9,828 nt of DNA from Cytophagales bacterium (GTDB lineage: Bacteria > Bacteroidota > Bacteroidia > Cytophagales > Cytophagaceae). Below, piece by piece: positions 6,277 through 9,828 of this stretch. Position numbers and translations under genes: made by a program. Position 1 is the stretch's first letter. Each line of letters opens with the position of its first letter. The DNA is taken from positions 1 to 9,828 of the forward strand of contig JANYCO010000342.1 in the NCBI GenBank assembly GCA_025360235.1, read 5' to 3'. A model generated the notes under the pieces. The model was not told where the DNA came from. It worked only from the letters and a program-made list of their open reading frames with translations, and ran no database searches.

Positions 6277-7438
6277 AATCAATCACCTTGGCTCTGAAGA
6301 AGGGTTTGGTGCTGTCAAACAATTTTCGAAAAGTAATATGTTTCTTCACTACCGTAGCACCAAACGAATCTACTAAGTGAATCATCTTTGGATTAAAATC
6401 CCCAATCCAGTTCATTTCAAAAATATCGTATTTGTCTTTCGGCTGAATAATTCTGGCTGCCTCAATGATAATCGCACCCTCTACGCCGCGACCTTGGTAC
6501 TCTGGAATAATTCCAAAAGCCACACCAAACATTTTCCTACAGGCTCCTGTCTTCTGGTAATATAAAAATTTAAGTTTTGCCCACCAGTTGAATTGTCCAT
6601 TCAAATATTTAAAAATTTGATTCAACTCCGGGATCATCAGAAAGAAACCAATTGGTTCTTCTTTGTAATACGCAAAAACTACAATGTCAGTATCTACGAT
6701 TGGACCCATTTGTTTGAAGATACTCAAGGCTTGCGCCTTGTTCATCCCTTTCATACCACCATGTTTCGACCAGGCCTTGTTGTAGATCGTAAGAAAGTCG
6801 TCGGCAAATTTATCCATTTTGCCTTTGTTGTAATTTTTGTAATTGTAGTTTTGATCACGCGCTATCCGGTCGGCACGCTCCCGGTATTTTTCCGGCATCT
6901 GCGACTGCACAGGCATGCTGTAAGTATATTGTTCGAAATAATTCTGAAAGCCATAGGCTTCGAAAAATCCTTTGTAGTAAGGCATGGTATAGGGCATGCA
7001 GTAATTCGGTTCCAGATCAAAACCCTCTGCAAGTAAGCCCCACCACTTGTCTCGTTCACCAAAATTGATTGGGCCATCCATTGCTTCCATCCCTTGTTCG
7101 GCATTCCACTCCTTGCATACATCAAAAAGCATAAACGCCGCTTTCTGATCGTTGATGCACTCGAAAAAACCCATTCCACCAGTAGCATATTCCGTGGTCT
7201 TAGCATTTTTCTTATTGACGAATGCTGCCACTCTGCCTATAGTATTGTCCGAATCGTCAACAAGTATCCATCTTTCCACAGAACCGTGGCGAAAAAATTT
7301 ATTTTCTTTTGGATCAAAAACCTGGTTCACATCCTTGTCTAGCGGACGAATCCAATTCTTTTCGTCCTTGTATAACTTTACGGGAAAGTTGAGAAACTCT
7401 GCTTTCGTTTTCTCGTCTACTACTTTTTGCAGTTTCAT
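6275..7438 (-). CDS. GNAT-like acyltransferase-fold protein (YghO-like, 387 aa)
   Basis: Large cytoplasmic protein that looks like a two-lobed GNAT-fold protein. The N-terminal lobe has NTIGRVAAFVNKK (65-77), MGFFEC (89-94) and then MDGPINFGERDKWWGLLAEG (120-139) with GFDLEPNYCMPYTMPYYKGF (139-158) and AYGFQNYFEQYTYSMP (161-176). That order, GPxN...GLLxxGFDxxPxxxMPYxxxYYxxxxExxGF, is recognised in a widespread family that includes E. coli YghO. The C-terminal lobe has PIGFFLMIPELN (262-273), an acetyl-CoA-type loop IIPEYQGRGVEGAIIIEAAR (310-329) and EMNWIGDFNPKMIHLVDSFG (341-360). Substrate and even catalytic activity are unknown for the family. Start ATG 7438 gives a protein that begins at the first conserved strand, and a good promoter lies 20-55 bases upstream. 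It is convergent with the LOG gene and divergent from the toxin-antitoxin locus. Confidence 0.88.
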   Translation of the reverse strand: MKLQKVVDEKTKAEFLNFPVKLYKDEKNWIRPLDKDVNQVFDPKENKFFRHGSVERWILVDDSDNTIGRVAAFVNKKNAKTTEYATGGMGFFECINDQKAAFMLFDVCKEWNAEQGMEAMDGPINFGERDKWWGLLAEGFDLEPNYCMPYTMPYYKGFFEAYGFQNYFEQYTYSMPVQSQMPEKYRERADRIARDQNYNYKNYNKGKMDKFADDFLTIYNKAWSKHGGMKGMNKAQALSIFKQMGPIVDTDIVVFAYYKEEPIGFFLMIPELNQIFKYLNGQFNWWAKLKFLYYQKTGACRKMFGVAFGIIPEYQGRGVEGAIIIEAARIIQPKDKYDIFEMNWIGDFNPKMIHLVDSFGATVVKKHITFRKLFDSTKPFFRAKVID

Positions 7439-7457
7439 ATGCTATTCAAATGGTACA

Positions 7458-7492
7458 CGAAATTAGTGCATTCTAACTGGTTTGTCAAAAAA
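7458..7492 (-). promoter_or_regulatory. Promoter for the GNAT-like gene
   Basis: On the minus strand TAATTTCG (7465-7458) matches TAnnTTTG at all but one position, and a TTTTTTG tract (7492-7486) provides the -33 TTTG 20 bases upstream, an ideal Bacteroidota spacing. The leader to ATG 7438 would be short, about 12-15 bases. Confidence 0.45.
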
Positions 7493-7500
7493 TATTTTTG

Positions 7501-7533
7501 TTGATGAAATATGGTGATTTTTTTGTAAATTTG
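7501..7533 (+). promoter_or_regulatory. Promoter for the toxin-antitoxin locus
   Basis: TAAATTTG (7526-7533) is an exact -7 box, with TTG (7501-7503) 22 bases upstream, inside the TTG-N17-23-TAnnTTTG rule. ATG 7554 starts 20 bases after the box. Its -33 lies only a few bases from that of the divergent GNAT-like gene, so the two may influence each other. No clear palindromic operator for antitoxin autoregulation is seen. Confidence 0.5.
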
Positions 7534-7553
7534 GTTTAGGTAAATTATATGGT

Positions 7554-7784
7554 ATGGCAACATCTACAATAAAAAAGCAATTTGATAATTATCTACCACT
7601 CTTGTATAATAAGCAGCAAACATTGCTCTTAGAAATGGTTAAGAGCTTTTTAAATGTTGATAAGGAAGCTAAACGTATTACAAAGAAGCAGTATAACAAA
7701 GAGATTGATGAAGCTGTGGAAAGAATCGAAAAAGGCAATTTTGTTTCTCATAAAGATGCTTTGAAGGAACTATCTAAATGGTAA
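7554..7784 (+). CDS. Probable antitoxin of a RelE/ParE-type toxin-antitoxin pair (76 aa)
   Basis: A small charged protein with N-terminal residues 1-35 (IKKQFDNYLPLLYNKQQTLL) likely forming a helical folding or DNA-contact region. Residues 36-76 (EAKRITKKQYNKEIDEAVER, then GNFVSHKDALKELSKW) are a flexible helix of the kind that wraps the toxin; the closing FVSHKDALKELSKW resembles the C-termini of antitoxins encoded with RelE/ParE toxins. The identification rests mainly on the gene directly downstream, which overlaps it by 7 bases (ATGGTAA), the usual translational coupling of such pairs. The antitoxin frame is intact, as is a good promoter. If the toxin really is broken, this is an orphan antitoxin that could still bind related toxins. 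Confidence 0.8.
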   Translation: MATSTIKKQFDNYLPLLYNKQQTLLLEMVKSFLNVDKEAKRITKKQYNKEIDEAVERIEKGNFVSHKDALKELSKW

Positions 7785-8088
7785 AACGGAAAGCTTATGG
7801 GATTGTTTGGGACAGAATTGCTCTAGATGATTTTGAAGAAATACTTACCTCTCAAAACAAAGTGACCAGGCTTCCTCAATAGTAAAGAAAGGCATTCTTG
7901 CAAAATTGGAAATCATTAAGACTAGTGCGAAAATTTGTGAGATAGACAAATTAAAAGAACCTCCTAATAAAGATTTTAGAGCATTTATTATATTTAGCTA
8001 TAGAATAACATATCAGATTAAGGAAAAATATAACGAAATAAACATCCTAAGAATACGGCATACGAGCAGAGAACCTTTCCATTACTAA
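7778..8088 (+). pseudogene. Frameshifted RelE/ParE-family toxin
   Basis: The first frame from ATG 7778 reads MVKRKAYGIVWDRIALDDFEEI and then runs out of family likeness to a TAG at 7880-7882 (34 codons). From about 7846 the -1 frame continues YLSKQSDQASSIVKKGILAK and on to a TAA at 8086-8088, ending with RAFIIFSYRITYQI and INILRIRHTSREP. Together they make one ~103-104-residue RelE/ParE (PF05016) toxin: N-terminal A-x-D-x-F-E-E-I helix, then YL...S...A, and the C-terminal Y-R-I-x-Y and I-x-R-I-x-H-T-x-R-x-P strands. The family cleaves ribosome-bound mRNA (RelE) or poisons gyrase (ParE); which applies is not clear. The break is near 7841-7849. A loss of 1 base would give EEILYL; loss of one copy of a CTTA pair (4 bases) would give EEILTYL, which fits the family spacing (EIYDYL) better. 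I saw no canonical slippery heptamer in the shared open region. Confidence 0.85.
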
Positions 8089-8141
8089 TGTCTAGGATTC
8101 TCATTTAAATAAGTTATCAAAATCAAGAAAATGAAATTTGA

Positions 8142-8354
8142 ATGAGGCTTTACAGAAAATTTGTTATACTCACTATAAACATATTAATCGTAGCAGGTGT
8201 ATTCAATGTAGTTGAAAATGCTGGCCATGGGATTGGGTTTATAATGGGCTTTTTTATAACTGTTCTCTTTGCATACAATGTATATTTGTTAATAGTTTAT
8301 TTACTTTTCAAAAGAAAGAATTTCTGTTTTTATTCGTATCGTTATTGCCTTTAG
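8142..8354 (+). CDS. Small hydrophobic membrane protein, possibly truncated by a frameshift (70 aa)
   Basis: MRLYRKFVILTINILIVAGVF starts with a basic tip followed by one membrane helix (about 7-24). A Gly-rich link with ENAGHGIG leads to a second helix (about 32-56, FIMGFFITVLFAYNVYLLIV) and a basic end FKRK, after which the frame turns to FCFYSYRYCL and stops at TAG 8352. In the -1 frame after FKRK the sequence reads EFLFLFVSLLPLVVLICSHF, a natural third membrane helix that then runs into the next gene. One lost base near 8311-8320 would explain this, but U-rich DNA is hydrophobic in several frames, so it is only suspicious. No homologue is recognised. ATG 8131 nearby gives only four codons. 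Confidence 0.45.
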   Translation: MRLYRKFVILTINILIVAGVFNVVENAGHGIGFIMGFFITVLFAYNVYLLIVYLLFKRKNFCFYSYRYCL

Positions 8355-8378
8355 TTGTATTAATCTGTTCCCATTTTC

Positions 8379-9317
8379 ATGAACCAAAACAAAATCGCCC
8401 AACTCTTCCACATCCAATACCCTATCGTCCAAGCTGGAATGGTTTGGTGCAGTGGATGGCGACTTGCTTCAGCAGTGAGTAATGCAGGAGGATTGGGTCT
8501 TATCGGAGCTGGTTCGATGACACCAGAATTACTTGAAGAGCATATCCTAAAATGTAAAGCAGCCACATCAAAACCTTTTGGAGTAAATCTCCCTTTACTT
8601 TATTCAGGCATTGAAAAACAGATCGAACTAATTATTCGCGAAGGCGTAAAAATTGTTTTTACCTCTGCCGGAAATCCTTCCACATGGACTTCTCTATTGA
8701 AAAAGAATGGCATCACCGTGGTACATGTAGTTTCCAGTGTAAAATTTGCGTTGAAAGCAGAACAAGCAGGAGTAGATGCTATAGTAGCAGAGGGCTTTGA
8801 AGCTGGCGGGCATAACGGACGCGAAGAAACAACCACCTTCTGTCTGATACCAATGGTAAAAGAAGCAATAAAAATTCCATTAATCGCAGCAGGTGGAATC
8901 AGTACAGGACGGACGATGTTAGCAGCCATGGTATTGGGAGCAGACGGAGTCCAAATAGGAAGTCGTTTTGCAGTGAGTGAAGAATCTTCGGCACATGAAA
9001 ATTTTAAGCAAAAGGTAATTACAAGTACAGAGGGTGAAACTGTACTTACGTTAAAACAATTAACACCTGTACGATTACTCAAAAATAAATTCTACGAATC
9101 AGTGAAAGTGGCGGAAGAAAATAATGCAAGTGCTGAGGAATTAAAATTACTTCTGGGAAAAGGCCGTTCCCGTAAGGGGATCTTTGAAGGCGAAATGGAT
9201 GAAGGAGAACTAGAAATAGGACAGATTGCCTCCTCAATTAGAAAAATCCAACCAGCCGGGGAGATTGTGAAGGAGGTTTGGGAAGAGTATAAGAAAATTA
9301 GAAGTGATGAATTTTAA
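8379..9317 (+). CDS. Nitronate monooxygenase / 2-nitropropane dioxygenase-like FMN flavoprotein (312 aa)
   Basis: TIM-barrel FMN protein of the NPD family (PF03060), which includes nitronate monooxygenases that oxidise alkyl nitronates such as propionate 3-nitronate, and the related enoyl-ACP reductase FabK. Visible: YPIVQAGMVW (14-23), SNAGGLGLIGAG (34-45, FMN-contact loop), KPFGVNLPL (65-73), VDAIVAEGFEAGGHNGREET (132-151) with the GGHxG loop and putative catalytic His145, then IPLIAAGGIS (166-175) and GADGVQIGSRF (187-197), the phosphate-binding part of the barrel. Residues about 240-312 form the charged helical C-terminus, with ELEIGQIASSIRKIQPAGEI. Length is typical (310-360). NMO and FabK cannot be separated safely by eye; the GGHxG loop is shared. 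No signal peptide; cytoplasmic. The start overlaps the extended alternative frame of the preceding small membrane gene, and the next gene follows its stop by 20 bases, so the two are probably co-transcribed. Confidence 0.92.
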   Translation: MNQNKIAQLFHIQYPIVQAGMVWCSGWRLASAVSNAGGLGLIGAGSMTPELLEEHILKCKAATSKPFGVNLPLLYSGIEKQIELIIREGVKIVFTSAGNPSTWTSLLKKNGITVVHVVSSVKFALKAEQAGVDAIVAEGFEAGGHNGREETTTFCLIPMVKEAIKIPLIAAGGISTGRTMLAAMVLGADGVQIGSRFAVSEESSAHENFKQKVITSTEGETVLTLKQLTPVRLLKNKFYESVKVAEENNASAEELKLLLGKGRSRKGIFEGEMDEGELEIGQIASSIRKIQPAGEIVKEVWEEYKKIRSDEF

Positions 9318-9337
9318 GTTATAAATACTATCTGTCT

Positions 9338-9580
9338 ATGAGGCCTCCCATCTGTACCATTTGCCACAAAAAGTTCGGACCCAACGAAGGAAAGGGAATT
9401 CGTTTTACCTTATCCGAATCGGACAAAGAAAAAAATAAAAAATTCGAACAACCATGATTTGTAGGTCACCCAGCAGGACATGAATGGTTTTGCAACGAAC
9501 ATCTTGCCATTGCAAAAAAATACGAACACCTGACAAAAGCGGAAGCCTTGCCTTTGATAAGGGAAGAAGCGGAAAAATAA
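9338..9580 (+). pseudogene. Small zinc-type protein (CxxC...CxxH) split by an in-frame TGA
   Basis: From ATG 9338 the frame gives MRPPICTICHKKFGPNEGKG with C6-x2-C9, continues to FEQP (36-39), meets TGA at codon 40 (9455-9457), and goes on in the same frame as FVGHPAGHEWFCNEHLAIAK with C52-x2-H55 and LTKAEALPLIREEAEK to TAA 9578-9580, 80 codons in all. The four ligands lie on both sides of the stop, and the coding character is continuous, so this is one zinc-binding protein interrupted by a nonsense codon rather than two genes. A single substitution (for example TGG or GGA to TGA) would restore it. It starts 20 bases after the nitronate monooxygenase stop. Function unknown; small zinc proteins of this sort may bind nucleic acid or protein. 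Selenocysteine or recoding seems unlikely: no convincing SECIS hairpin follows. Confidence 0.75.
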
Positions 9581-9670
9581 AACATCTATTGCATAGTAAA
9601 AGTGCTGTGTCATGGGGCACAATGCGGTGGAGGTGACAAAACCAGAAGAGAATAAATTACATAGTTTAAC

Positions 9671-9828
9671 ATGAATATCTTCATAATGAAAAGCCAGTAC
9701 GTATATTTGGATGGAAAAATATCATGGGCGCAATGGTTGTGGTTTGGCGCTTTTCTCTCCCTCTGCCTTATAGCATCTTTGCAAAAAAAATGGGAAGGGG
9801 CAGTATGCTCCAGTATCATTGGATTGTG
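9671..9828 (+). CDS. Possible start of an unrecognised membrane-type ORF (runs off the right edge)
   Basis: ATG 9671 opens 52 codons without a stop up to the window edge; a second in-frame ATG at 9686 (MKSQYVYLDGKISW) would also serve. A hydrophobic stretch WLWFGAFLSLCLIASL (residues about 22-38) could be a membrane helix, followed by QKKWEGAVC. No family is recognised. Given the frame damage in the neighbouring genes, and without a C-terminus, this may be a non-coding open frame. The 90 bases between the zinc-protein stop and this ATG show no clear promoter, only a weak GTGC...GCAC hairpin (around 9601-9620). Confidence 0.3.
   Translation, partial: MNIFIMKSQYVYLDGKISWAQWLWFGAFLSLCLIASLQKKWEGAVCSSIIGL

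Noticed and set aside
6593..7466. Several open frames opposite or within the GNAT-like gene
   Set aside because: They overlap a complete gene with clear family motifs and show no coding signature of their own.
7837..7882. Programmed -1 frameshifting to make the toxin
   Set aside because: The zone open in both frames has no X XXY YYZ slippery heptamer in phase and no strong following hairpin; a mutation or read error is simpler.
9455..9457. TGA as selenocysteine or as a recoded sense codon
   Set aside because: No convincing SECIS hairpin follows, the residue is not a recognised selenoprotein site, and neighbouring genes use ordinary TGG and GGN codons with no other internal TGA.
9601..9620. 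GTGC...GCAC hairpin as a terminator after the zinc-type gene
   Set aside because: Only 4 pairs, a long loop and no U-run.
9686..9828. Resemblance of QYVYLDGKI and a shifted-frame QYHW to a class IV aminotransferase (4-amino-4-deoxychorismate lyase type) start
   Set aside because: The conserved Arg and FRYGxGLFET region is absent in every frame; the match is a few residues and needs several frameshifts.
1..9828. CRISPR array, tRNA, rRNA, transposase or prophage genes
   Set aside because: No regularly spaced repeats, no cloverleaf or rRNA-like segments and no transposase or phage motifs were seen on either strand.

Overview
The window reads as AT-rich chromosomal DNA of a Bacteroidota bacterium, probably near Chitinophagaceae/Cytophagales. 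The grounds are promoters with the Bacteroidota -7 box TAnnTTTG and an upstream TTG, genes that mostly lack a clear Shine-Dalgarno site, Sec signal peptides ending in xxAQ or xYSQ, exclusive TAA stops on the intact larger genes, and protein families typical of that phylum. No rRNA, tRNA, CRISPR array, transposase or phage gene was seen. No stretch above 300 bases lacks a gene.

Left part (1-4311): the 5' two-thirds or so of a secreted parallel beta-helix protein runs leftwards off the edge. A divergent exported protein of unknown function (1145-2137) meets a leftward cytoplasmic protein (3135-2140) tail to tail with 2 bases between them. That second protein looks like a degenerate HNH-type protein. 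Upstream of it is a 161-bp non-coding inverted-repeat element (3177-3337). Then comes a leftward exported coiled-coil protein (4311-3358) with a good Bacteroidota promoter.

Middle (4381-7438): three conserved genes. They are a TIGR01777-type NAD(P)-binding epimerase/oxidoreductase, a LOG-family nucleotide 5'-monophosphate phosphoribohydrolase, and a convergent GNAT-like protein. A dispersed-repeat-like A(C/G)GATTT tract and a perfect 13-bp-stem hairpin separate the last two.

Right part (7554-9828): a rightward run of an intact antitoxin, a frameshifted RelE/ParE-type toxin, a small membrane protein that may also be frameshifted, an intact nitronate-monooxygenase-like flavoprotein, a small CxxC...CxxH zinc-type protein split by an in-frame TGA, and the start of an unrecognised membrane-type ORF at the edge. 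Three lesions within about 1.6 kb, against none in the first 7.5 kb, is the most striking feature of the window. Either this is a decaying accessory stretch or it carries local sequence errors.

I do not see a convincing new multi-gene system. The best leads are the broken toxin beside its intact antitoxin (possibly a 4-bp repeat contraction), the TGA-split zinc protein, the inverted-repeat element, and the unexplained exported and HNH-like families.
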